Part shown: positions 1 to 6,456 of the stretch, in pieces
Numbering within the stretch: the first letter of the stretch is position 1
Layout: the number at the start of each line of letters is the position of its first letter
Source: Bordetella parapertussis
GTDB lineage: Bacteria > Pseudomonadota > Gammaproteobacteria > Burkholderiales > Burkholderiaceae_C
Length of the DNA stretch: 13,662 bases
Direction: 5' to 3'
NCBI GenBank assembly: GCA_945871945.1
Contig: CAMBXY010000028.1
Coordinates: 1-13,662 of the forward strand
The notes under the pieces: generated by a model
What the model was told of the DNA's origin: nothing
The model's database searches: none
The model's input: only the letters and a program-made list of their open reading frames with translations
Translations under genes and position numbers: made by a program

Positions 1-714
1 AGGCAAGTGCTTCGCAGCCCCTCTTTTGTACAAGCGAAGTTGGACACGGCCTTGATCGAGCGCGAGAAAGAGGTGTTGTTCAACCAACAGCCCTTGGCTG
101 TGGACTGGGCCGTGGCAGCGGCGGTGGCGCACGAATTGATGCAAGCTGATCCCGTCAAAACGGGCTGGCAAGACCCTTGGTCGCACACCGATGGCTGGAC
201 TGTTCAAGGCAGCAGCCAACGCAGGTTTGAATTTGCGTTGGGTGACACGCGTTGTATGGCGCACCTGACACTGCACAACCATGGCGCGATGGTTTTGCAA
301 GTCGGGGAAGCTACTCACCCCTTGCATTGGCAAGCCCAAGACGGCGCAGTCTTGCTGCAATGGGGACCGCAGCGCTTGCGCGCCCATGTCTACACTTACA
401 AAGACCAGCGCCATGTGTTTGCCGATGCGGGCAGTTGCAGCTTGCAACTCATCAACCCCTTGGCCCATGTCCCGCAAGACGCGGCAGCAGGTGGCAATTT
501 GTCAGCCCCTATGCCCGGCAAGCTTTTGTCATTCATGGTGAAAGTCGGCGACAAGGTGGAAGCGGGACAAGCCTTGGCGGTCATGGAAGCCATGAAGATG
601 GAGCACACCGTGTCTGCGCCTGCAGCGGGCAGCGTGGCCGAACTCTTGTTTGCCCCGGGTGAGCAAGTGGCAGAAGGCGCGCCGTTGTTGCGCCTGGATG
701 TGAAGGTCGATTGA
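1..714 (+). CDS. mccA: Biotin-dependent acyl-CoA carboxylase alpha subunit, C-terminal part (probable 3-methylcrotonyl-CoA carboxylase)
   Basis: Only the last 237 residues are in the window; the frame is open from base 1, so the biotin carboxylase ATP-grasp part lies upstream. The visible start (S-P-x-F-V, then L-D-T-x-L-I-E-R) matches the end of the biotin carboxylase domain in this family. A middle linker domain follows, then a C-terminal biotinyl domain from about residue 165, opening with APMPGK. The biotin attachment motif is EAMKMEH, with the acceptor lysine encoded at 595-597. The protein would load CO2 onto biotin and pass it to a beta subunit that carboxylates 3-methylcrotonyl-CoA in leucine degradation. 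The MCC assignment rests on overall resemblance to the Comamonadaceae MCC alpha subunit; propionyl-CoA or geranyl-CoA carboxylase alpha subunits cannot be excluded without the rest of the gene. It ends one base before the next gene, so the two are almost surely co-transcribed. Confidence 0.88.
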   Translation, partial: RQVLRSPSFVQAKLDTALIEREKEVLFNQQPLAVDWAVAAAVAHELMQADPVKTGWQDPWSHTDGWTVQGSSQRRFEFALGDTRCMAHLTLHNHGAMVLQVGEATHPLHWQAQDGAVLLQWGPQRLRAHVYTYKDQRHVFADAGSCSLQLINPLAHVPQDAAAGGNLSAPMPGKLLSFMVKVGDKVEAGQALAVMEAMKMEHTVSAPAAGSVAELLFAPGEQVAEGAPLLRLDVKVD

Positions 715-715
715 A

Positions 716-958
716 ATGAACCTGCCCGCTACCCCTTGGCATGTGTTGCGAGAGCGTTGGCTGTCGGTACAGCAAACCCCTGTTGACGAGCGCCCTTTGT
801 CGCCGTGCATGTCGATTTGCACAATGAATGACAGCACCGGCGAATGCACGGGTTGTTTACGCACCTTGGATGAGATTGCGCGTTGGGGCTATGCCAGCCC
901 GCAAGAGCAACACCGGATGTGGGCGAGGTTGGGCGAGCGCATAGAAACACATGACTAA
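716..958 (+). CDS. Small DUF1289-family four-cysteine protein
   Basis: An 80-residue protein starting one base after the carboxylase stop, with AAGG at 703-706 as a plausible ribosome-binding site inside the upstream gene. Residues 30-58 carry the DUF1289 pattern: S-P-C31, C35, then C44-T-G-C47, followed by L-R-T, an E-I dipeptide and W57-G. The four cysteines look like a metal or Fe-S ligand set, but the molecular function of the family is not established. The protein has no signal peptide or membrane segment and is probably cytoplasmic. Its tight spacing suggests translation coupled to the carboxylase gene, so it is likely the last gene of a leucine-degradation operon. Whether it helps that pathway or merely shares the transcript cannot be told from sequence. 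The family call is firm; the role is unknown. Confidence 0.85.
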   Translation: MNLPATPWHVLRERWLSVQQTPVDERPLSPCMSICTMNDSTGECTGCLRTLDEIARWGYASPQEQHRMWARLGERIETHD

Positions 959-1014
959 TTCATATGATGAAACCTACGCACAGGGTTTGCACTAGGTTTG
1001 TCAGTACTTGTTCA

Positions 1015-1038
1015 GCTTGCAGTCAGTTGCTGGCAAGC
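1015..1038. other. Perfect 6-bp inverted repeat in the leader upstream of the MFS gene
   Basis: GCTTGC at 1015-1020 and GCAAGC at 1033-1038 form a perfect inverted repeat around a 12-nt loop. It lies in the 140-bp gap between the DUF1289 gene and the MFS gene. No T-tract follows on either side, so it is not a convincing terminator; it could be an operator or a leader hairpin. Just upstream, GGTTTG occurs twice (984-989 and 995-1000) 11 bp apart, about one helical turn, which could also be part of a regulator site. I found no convincing sigma-70 promoter in this gap. Confidence 0.3.
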
Positions 1039-1088
1039 ACACATCACCACAATGCGAGACGGTCCAACCACTGGGCCTTATAAACTTT

Positions 1089-1094
1089 AGGAGA
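1089..1094 (+). promoter_or_regulatory. Ribosome-binding site of the MFS gene
   Basis: AGGAGA ends 4 nt before the ATG at 1099. It is a strong Shine-Dalgarno match and decides the start: the next in-frame ATG lies about 10 codons further in and has no comparable site. Confidence 0.75.
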
Positions 1095-1098
1095 CCCC

Positions 1099-2862
1099 AT
1101 GGCCACCGTAGAAGCCGAACGTCCGATGTCATCGGAAGAAAAGAAAGTTATTTTTGCGTCCTCACTTGGCACCGTGTTCGAGTGGTATGACTTTTATTTG
1201 TACGGCTCATTGGCTGCCATCATTGCCAAGCAGTTCTTCAGCGGTTTGGATGCGGGCTCTGCCTTTATTTTTGCTTTGTTGGCTTTTGCCGCCGGCTTTA
1301 TCGTTAGACCATTCGGTGCGATTTTCTTTGGCCGCTTGGGCGACATGATTGGCCGCAAATACACTTTTTTGGTCACCATTCTCATCATGGGTTTGTCGAC
1401 CTTCATCGTGGGCATCTTGCCCACCTACGCCAGCATTGGCGTGGCCGCTCCGGTTATTTTGATTGCTTTACGCTTGTTGCAAGGCTTGGCCTTGGGTGGT
1501 GAGTACGGTGGTGCCGCCACCTATGTTGCCGAACACGCGCCGCACGGCAAGCGTGGCGCTTACACCGCATGGATTCAAACCACCGCCACCCTCGGACTGT
1601 TTCTGTCCTTGTTGGTGATTTTGGGAACCCGCACCGCCATTGGCGAAGAAGCCTTCGCCGATTGGGGATGGCGCATTCCTTTCTTGTTGTCTATTGCCTT
1701 GTTGGGCGTGTCCGTGTACATCCGCTTGTCCATGAACGAGTCGCCTGCTTTCTTGAAAATGAAGGCTGAAGGCAAGACCTCCAAAGCGCCTTTGACCGAG
1801 TCGTTTGGCCAATGGAAAAACCTCAAGATCGTTATATTGGCCTTGATTGGCCTGACCGCGGGTCAAGCCGTGGTTTGGTACACCGGTCAGTTCTATGCAT
1901 TGTTCTTCTTAACCCAGTCCTTGAAGGTTGACGGCGCCACAGCCAACTTGTTTGTGGCCGCGTCCTTGATCATCGGAACACCTTTCTTCATCTTGTTTGG
2001 CGCCTGGTCAGACAAAATTGGTCGCAAGCCCATCATCATGGCGGGTTGTTTGTTGGCGGTGCTGACTTACTTCCCCGTGTTCGAGCAACTCACCAAAGCG
2101 GCCAACCCCGATTTGCATGCCGCTCAGCAAGCCAATAAAGTGGTGGTCATTGCTGACCCGGCAGAGTGTTCTTTCCAGTTCAACCCAACGGGTACTGTCA
2201 AATTCACTTCTTCATGTGACATCGCCAAACAAAAATTGGCGGCCAGCTCAGTCAGCTATTCCAACGAAATTGCGCCTGCTGGCACCCCAGCGCTGATCAA
2301 GGTGGGCGATGTGGAAATCAAAACCACGGTCACGCCAGAAGATGTGGCTGCTGCCAAAGAAGCGGCTGAAAAGAAACTGGCTGATTTGAAAGCGGTTGAG
2401 CCGGTTAACGCAAAAGCCGTGAAGTCAGCCGAAGACGCTTTGAAAAACCTGTCGGACGAGAAGAAAAGCAAAGACGCTGTTATCTCGGCTAACTTGAGCG
2501 CTGCTTTGAAAGCGGCTGGCTATCCTGCCAAGGCTGACCCCGCCAAAGTGAACAACATTTATGTCATTGCCATCCTTACCTATTTGGTGATTTTGGTGAC
2601 CATGGTTTACGGTCCTATTGCCGCCATGTTGGTTGAGATGTTCCCCACCCGCATCCGTTACACCTCCATGTCTTTGCCCTATCACATAGGTAACGGCTGG
2701 TTTGGTGGTTTGTTGCCCACCACGGCTTTTGCTATCGTGGCGCAAACCGGCAATATGTACAACGGCTTGTGGTACCCCATCATCATTGCGGGCGCCACCT
2801 TCATCATTGGTACTTTGTTCATTAAAGAAACCAAAGACGTGGACATCTACGCTGAGGATTAA
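1099..2862 (+). CDS. MHS-type (metabolite:H+ symporter) MFS transporter with a large periplasmic insert
   Basis: A 587-residue major facilitator protein of the inner membrane, expected to co-transport a small metabolite with protons. The MFS loop 2-3 motif is seen as G78-R-L-G-D-M-I-G-R-K87, and its counterpart between TM8 and TM9 as GAWSDKIGRK at 301-310. R-L-L-Q-G at 125-129 followed by GGEYGGA, and F-P-T-R-I-R at 515-520, are typical of the ProP/ShiA/KgtP-like MHS group. That group is usually about 420-450 residues; the extra length is a hydrophilic stretch of roughly residues 330-487, placed between TM9 and TM10 and so predicted periplasmic. It holds two cysteines (C357, C373) and an Ala/Lys/Glu-rich, probably helical part near 413-460. 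The substrate cannot be read from sequence; dicarboxylates, osmolytes or aromatic acids are all possible. The gene stands alone between a 140-bp leader and a terminator. Confidence 0.9.
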   Translation: MATVEAERPMSSEEKKVIFASSLGTVFEWYDFYLYGSLAAIIAKQFFSGLDAGSAFIFALLAFAAGFIVRPFGAIFFGRLGDMIGRKYTFLVTILIMGLSTFIVGILPTYASIGVAAPVILIALRLLQGLALGGEYGGAATYVAEHAPHGKRGAYTAWIQTTATLGLFLSLLVILGTRTAIGEEAFADWGWRIPFLLSIALLGVSVYIRLSMNESPAFLKMKAEGKTSKAPLTESFGQWKNLKIVILALIGLTAGQAVVWYTGQFYALFFLTQSLKVDGATANLFVAASLIIGTPFFILFGAWSDKIGRKPIIMAGCLLAVLTYFPVFEQLTKAANPDLHAAQQANKVVVIADPAECSFQFNPTGTVKFTSSCDIAKQKLAASSVSYSNEIAPAGTPALIKVGDVEIKTTVTPEDVAAAKEAAEKKLADLKAVEPVNAKAVKSAEDALKNLSDEKKSKDAVISANLSAALKAAGYPAKADPAKVNNIYVIAILTYLVILVTMVYGPIAAMLVEMFPTRIRYTSMSLPYHIGNGWFGGLLPTTAFAIVAQTGNMYNGLWYPIIIAGATFIIGTLFIKETKDVDIYAED

Positions 2863-2883
2863 TCTCAAGGCGCATAACAGGGT

Positions 2884-2911
2884 AAGCCCTCCCTAGCGGA
2901 GGGCTTTTTTT
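2884..2911 (+). terminator. Intrinsic terminator after the MFS gene
   Basis: AGCCCTCC (2885-2892) pairs with GGAGGGCT (2898-2905) around a 5-nt loop, giving an 8-bp GC-rich stem that runs into an unbroken T-tract to 2911. It lies 22 bp after the MFS stop codon. It separates the MFS transcript from the liv operon, whose ribosome-binding site follows only about 20 bp later. Confidence 0.92.
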
Positions 2912-2914
2912 GCC

Positions 2915-2920
2915 TAGAAT
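2915..2920 (+). promoter_or_regulatory. Possible -10 element for the liv operon
   Basis: TAGAAT matches the sigma-70 -10 consensus at five of six positions and lies between the terminator and the livH ribosome-binding site. No good -35 box sits 16-18 bp upstream, because that stretch is the terminator stem. If real, the transcript would begin near 2927 and the liv leader would be very short. Alternatively the operon promoter lies inside the 3' end of the MFS gene. Confidence 0.3.
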
Positions 2921-2931
2921 CCCGCACCCTT

Positions 2932-2937
2932 AGGAGG
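2932..2937 (+). promoter_or_regulatory. Perfect Shine-Dalgarno that fixes the livH start at an ATC codon
   Basis: AGGAGG is a perfect anti-SD complement. Six nt later comes ATC (2944-2946), at ideal spacing for a start codon. No ATG, GTG or TTG in the livH frame lies within useful distance: the first are TTG at 2977 and ATG at 2992, 39 and 54 nt after the SD and without any SD of their own. Confidence 0.8.
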
Positions 2938-2943
2938 CACCCC

Positions 2944-3873
2944 ATCGATATCTTTTTCCAGCAAATTATCAATGGCTTGGTTTTGGGCAGCATGTACGCA
3001 TTGGTCGCCTTGGGCTACACCATGGTGTACGGCATCATTAAACTGATTAACTTCGCACATGGCGAGGTGTTGATGGTGGGCGCTCTCAGCAGCTGGACGG
3101 TGATTGGTTTATTGCAAGAGCATCTGCCAGGCATGCCGGGGTGGCTGATGTTGCTGGTCTCTTTGCTGGCGGCCTGCGCGGTGGCTGCAGCGCTTAACTT
3201 CGCGATAGAGAAGATTGCCTACCGTCCCTTGCGCGATGCACCCAAGTTGGCGCCGCTCATCACAGCGATTGGCATGTCTATTTTGTTACAAACCTTGGCC
3301 ATGATCATTTGGAAGCCCAACTACAAAGCCTTCCCCACTTTGTTACCGGCTGACCCCATCGACATCGGAGGTGCGGTCATTACGCCAACCCAAATCATGA
3401 TTTTGGGGGTTACGGCGATTTCGCTGGCGCTCTTGATGTGGTTGGTCAATGGCACTCGCTTGGGACGTGCCATGCGGGCCACCGCCGAGAACCCACGTGT
3501 AGCCACCTTGATGGGCGTGCGTCCCGACACCATCATCTCTGCCACTTTCATCATTGGTGCGATCTTGGCCGCTTTGGCCGGTGTGATGTGGGCCTCTAAT
3601 TACGGAACGGTACAACACGCCATGGGTTTTTTGCCTGGTCTCAAAGCCTTCACTGCGGCGGTGTTTGGCGGCATCGGCAATTTGGCCGGCGCGGTGGTGG
3701 GCGGTATTTTGCTCGGGCTGATTGAGTCGATTGCCTCGGGCTATATCGGCGACCTCACCGGCGGCGTGTTGGGCAGCCATTACGCTGATATTTTTGCGTT
3801 TGTGGTGCTCATCATCATGCTGACTTTGCGACCCTCAGGATTGCTGGGCGAACGGGTGGCCGACCGCGCATGA
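2944..3873 (+). CDS. livH: Branched-chain amino-acid ABC transporter permease LivH (apparent ATC start)
   Basis: Inner-membrane permease of a high-affinity leucine/isoleucine/valine importer, 309 residues from the proposed start, which is the usual family length. The N-terminus reads (M)DIFFQQIINGLVLGSMYAL, the normal LivH beginning, and is coded continuously from ATC at 2944. Starting at TTG 2977 or ATG 2992 would remove 11 or 16 conserved residues that form the first membrane helix. Other family marks are GYTMVYGIIKLINFAHGE near residues 24-41, the cytoplasmic ATPase-contact loop G-R-A-M-R-A-T near 174-181, and the Gly-rich G-G-I-G-N-L-A-G-A near 242-250. It opens a livHMGF operon; its stop overlaps the livM start in ATGA (3870-3873), implying coupled translation. 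The family is certain; the ATC start is inferred from SD spacing and the conserved N-terminus, and a base-call error of ATG to ATC remains possible. Confidence 0.93.
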   Translation: MDIFFQQIINGLVLGSMYALVALGYTMVYGIIKLINFAHGEVLMVGALSSWTVIGLLQEHLPGMPGWLMLLVSLLAACAVAAALNFAIEKIAYRPLRDAPKLAPLITAIGMSILLQTLAMIIWKPNYKAFPTLLPADPIDIGGAVITPTQIMILGVTAISLALLMWLVNGTRLGRAMRATAENPRVATLMGVRPDTIISATFIIGAILAALAGVMWASNYGTVQHAMGFLPGLKAFTAAVFGGIGNLAGAVVGGILLGLIESIASGYIGDLTGGVLGSHYADIFAFVVLIIMLTLRPSGLLGERVADRA

Positions 3874-4958
3874 ACAAGGCCAAACCCGCTTCGTATCTGT
3901 TATGGGCCATTGCCCTGTTGTTGCTGCCCTTGTTGTTGCAGTCGGTGGGCAACGCGTGGGTGCGTATCGCCGACATGGCGCTCTTGTATGTATTGCTGGC
4001 GCTGGGCTTGAACATCGTGGTGGGCTATGCCGGTCTGCTCGATTTAGGTTTTGTGGCTTTCTTCGCCGTGGGTGCCTATATCTTTGGGCTGCTGGCCTCG
4101 CCACACCTCACCGACACTTTCCCATGGATTGCCGCCATGTTTCCCAACGGCTTGCACACCCCTTTGTGGGCAGTCATTCCCATAGGCGCGGGATTGGCCG
4201 GTTTGTTTGGGGTGTTATTGGGTGCGCCCACCTTGAAACTGCGCGGCGACTACTTGGCCATCGTTACTTTGGGTTTTGGTGAAATCGTCCGCGTGTTCAT
4301 GAATAACTTGGACAACCCCGTCAACATCACTAATGGGCCCAAAGGTTTGGGTGCCATAGACCCAATGACGGTCATGGGCCACCCCTTGTCGCAAAAAATA
4401 GATTTGGGCTTTATGGAACTCCCCAGCGTCACCCAGTATTACTACCTGTTCTTGGCGTTGGTTTTGGTGAGTGTGCTGATTTGCTATCGGCTACAAACCT
4501 CGCGCATAGGCCGCGCATGGATGGCGATTCGTGAGGACGAGATTGCCGCCAAGGCCATGGGTATCAATACCCGTAACCTGAAGCTCATGGCGTTTGGCAT
4601 GGGTGCCACTTTCGGTGGTGTGGCGGGCGTCATGTTTGCCTCGTTCCAAGGTTTTGTGTCGCCCGAGTCCTTCAGCCTGATGGAGTCGGTGATGATTGTG
4701 GCCATGGTGGTCTTAGGTGGTTTGGGCCATTTGCCCGGGGTGATTTTGGGTGCGGTCTTGTTGTCGGCTTTGCCCGAGGTGTTGCGCTATGTGGCGGGGC
4801 CTTTGCAAGCCATGACCGATGGGCGCTTGGATGCCGCCATCTTGCGTCAACTGCTGATTGCTTTGGCCATGATTGTCATCATGCTGTGGCGCCCAAGGGG
4901 TTTGTGGCCGGCGCCCGACCACAGCAAAGTTTTGCCCAGCAGCACAGGTAAAACATGA
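3870..4958 (+). CDS. livM: Branched-chain amino-acid ABC transporter permease LivM
   Basis: A 362-residue polytopic inner-membrane protein, partner of LivH in the translocation pore. Recognised by L-N-I-V-V-G-Y-A-G-L-L-D-L-G near 47-60, the G-D-Y-L-A-I-V-T-L-G-F-G-E-I segment near 126-139, followed by N-I-T-N-G-P-K-G at 152-159, and the ATPase-contact loop G-R-A-W-M-A-I-R-E-D-E near 214-224 with A-K-A-M-G behind it. Family members often have a longer N-terminus or an extra membrane helix; here the first helix begins at about residue 8. The start overlaps the livH stop by 4 bp and the stop overlaps the livG start by 4 bp (ATGA at 4955-4958), a tight arrangement typical of stoichiometric ABC complexes. 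No frame damage was seen. Confidence 0.96.
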   Translation: MNKAKPASYLLWAIALLLLPLLLQSVGNAWVRIADMALLYVLLALGLNIVVGYAGLLDLGFVAFFAVGAYIFGLLASPHLTDTFPWIAAMFPNGLHTPLWAVIPIGAGLAGLFGVLLGAPTLKLRGDYLAIVTLGFGEIVRVFMNNLDNPVNITNGPKGLGAIDPMTVMGHPLSQKIDLGFMELPSVTQYYYLFLALVLVSVLICYRLQTSRIGRAWMAIREDEIAAKAMGINTRNLKLMAFGMGATFGGVAGVMFASFQGFVSPESFSLMESVMIVAMVVLGGLGHLPGVILGAVLLSALPEVLRYVAGPLQAMTDGRLDAAILRQLLIALAMIVIMLWRPRGLWPAPDHSKVLPSSTGKT

Positions 4959-5725
4959 GCACGCCGGTGTTGCAGGTAGAAGGCATCTCTAAACGCTTTG
5001 GCGGTTTGCAGGCCTTAAGTGAGGTGGGCATGACGATTCAGGCTGGTCAGGTGTATGGCTTGATTGGTCCCAACGGCGCTGGCAAAACCACCTTCTTCAA
5101 TGTCATCACGGGTTTGTACACACCCGACAGCGGCAGCTTCATGCTGGCGGGACAGTCTTACAAGCCCACCGCAGTGCATGAGGTGGCGCAAGCCGGTATT
5201 GCCCGCACCTTTCAAAACATCCGCTTGTTTGCCGAAATGACTGCGCTGGAAAATGTGATGGTGGGTCGCCATGTACGCACACATTCGGGTTTGCTGGGTG
5301 CGATATTTCGTACTCGAAAATTCCTGCAAGAAGAACTTCAGATTGAACAGCGTGCCAAAGAGTTGCTCGACTATGTGGGGATTGCCCATTTGGCCGAATT
5401 CAAAGCCCGCACCTTGAGTTATGGCGACCAGCGCCGCTTGGAGATTGCCCGCGCCTTGGCCACGGATCCCAAGTTGATTGCGCTTGATGAACCCGCCGCG
5501 GGCATGAATGCCACAGAAAAAGTGCAGTTGCGTGAGTTGATCGACCGTATTCGCAAAGATGGGCGGACGATTTTGCTGATTGAGCATGATGTGAAACTGG
5601 TCATGGGTTTGTGCGACGCTGTCACTGTTTTGGACTACGGCAAACAAATCGCTCAAGGCACGCCGGCGCAGGTGCAATCAGATCCCAAGGTGATTGAAGC
5701 CTATTTGGGCACGGGGGAGCATTGA
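4955..5725 (+). CDS. livG: Branched-chain amino-acid ABC transporter ATP-binding protein LivG
   Basis: A 256-residue cytoplasmic ATPase subunit, full length for LivG. Motifs in order: Walker A GPNGAGKTT at 38-46, Q-loop Q87 in the R-T-F-Q-N-I-R segment, signature LSYGDQ at 154-159 (the usual LivG variant of LSGGQ), Walker B L-I-A-L-D-E-P at 174-180 with catalytic E179, and switch histidine H211. The A-A-G-M-N just after Walker B is the LivG type and helps tell it from LivF. It powers amino-acid import with LivF as the second ATPase. Its start overlaps the livM stop in ATGA. The next gene begins 1 base after its stop. Confidence 0.97.
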   Translation: MSTPVLQVEGISKRFGGLQALSEVGMTIQAGQVYGLIGPNGAGKTTFFNVITGLYTPDSGSFMLAGQSYKPTAVHEVAQAGIARTFQNIRLFAEMTALENVMVGRHVRTHSGLLGAIFRTRKFLQEELQIEQRAKELLDYVGIAHLAEFKARTLSYGDQRRLEIARALATDPKLIALDEPAAGMNATEKVQLRELIDRIRKDGRTILLIEHDVKLVMGLCDAVTVLDYGKQIAQGTPAQVQSDPKVIEAYLGTGEH

Positions 5726-5726
5726 C

Positions 5727-6449
5727 ATGAGTGACCCGACTGTTCTGCTCAAAGTCAACAAGCTCCATGTGGCGTATGGCGGCATACAAGCCGTCAAAGG
5801 CATCAGCTTGGAGGTGCGTGAAGGCGAGTTGGTGTCCCTCATAGGCTCCAATGGTGCGGGCAAAACCACCACCATGAAGGCCATTACCGGAACGCTGGCA
5901 GCCAGTTCGGGCAATATCGATTATTTGGGCAAAGACATACAAGGCCAAGGCGCTTGGGACTTGGTCAAACAAGGTTTGGTGATGGTGCCCGAAGGCCGTG
6001 GCGTGTTCACCCGCATGAGCATTTTCGAAAACCTGCAAATGGGCGCTTATTTGCGCGACGACAAAGACGGCATCGCCACTGACATCGAGCGTGTGTTTGC
6101 CTTATTCCCACGATTGAAGGAGCGCAGCACGCAGTTGGCCGGCACCTTGTCGGGCGGTGAGCAGCAAATGTTGGCCATGGGCCGTGCTTTGTTGAGTCGC
6201 CCCAAGCTGCTGCTGCTGGATGAACCCTCTATGGGTTTGTCGCCCCTCATGGTGGACAAAATTTTTGAAGTGATTCAAGAGGTGGCTGCCATGGGCGTCA
6301 CCGTGCTGCTGGTCGAGCAAAACGCCAGTCGCGCTCTCAAAATCGCGCAACGCGCTTACGTCATGGAGTCGGGCGAAATCAGCATGCAAGGGGAGGCTAA
6401 AACCCTTTTGCACGACCCCAAGGTGAGGGCTGCTTACCTCGGGGAATAA
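5727..6449 (+). CDS. livF: Branched-chain amino-acid ABC transporter ATP-binding protein LivF
   Basis: A 240-residue second ATPase of the liv importer. The start is set at ATG 5727, one base after the livG stop (TGA 5723-5725), with a G-rich ribosome-binding site (GGGGGAG) near 5713-5719; a longer reading from a TTG inside livG would add 11 residues foreign to the family. Motifs: Walker [10 protein letters not shown] at 40-48, V-P-E-G-R at 87-91, signature LSGGEQ at 141-146, Walker B L-L-L-L-D-E-P at 161-167. The switch position is Gln (V-E-Q-N-A, Q198) rather than His, which is normal for LivF. No binding-protein gene follows, so the importer must take its substrate-binding protein from elsewhere in the genome. 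The double-length uvrA begins 7 bases after the stop. Confidence 0.97.
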   Translation: MSDPTVLLKVNKLHVAYGGIQAVKGISLEVREGELVSLIGSNGAGKTTTMKAITGTLAASSGNIDYLGKDIQGQGAWDLVKQGLVMVPEGRGVFTRMSIFENLQMGAYLRDDKDGIATDIERVFALFPRLKERSTQLAGTLSGGEQQMLAMGRALLSRPKLLLLDEPSMGLSPLMVDKIFEVIQEVAAMGVTVLLVEQNASRALKIAQRAYVMESGEISMQGEAKTLLHDPKVRAAYLGE

Positions 6450-6456
6450 TGGCGGG

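Noticed and set aside
1079..1084. TATAAA as a -10 box for the MFS gene
   Set aside because: A start of transcription about 7 bp later would fall within the ribosome-binding site, and no -35 box is found at the right distance.
2977..3873. livH starting at TTG 2977
   Set aside because: No ribosome-binding site precedes it, and the conserved LivH N-terminus is coded upstream in the same frame back to ATC 2944 behind AGGAGG.
5015..5677. 220-residue open frame on the minus strand inside livG
   Set aside because: Antisense shadow of an intact, well-conserved ATPase gene.
5694..6449. livF starting at TTG 5694 inside livG
   Set aside because: The ATG at 5727 has a G-rich ribosome-binding site and gives the family-typical N-terminus; the extra 11 residues are livG sequence in another frame.
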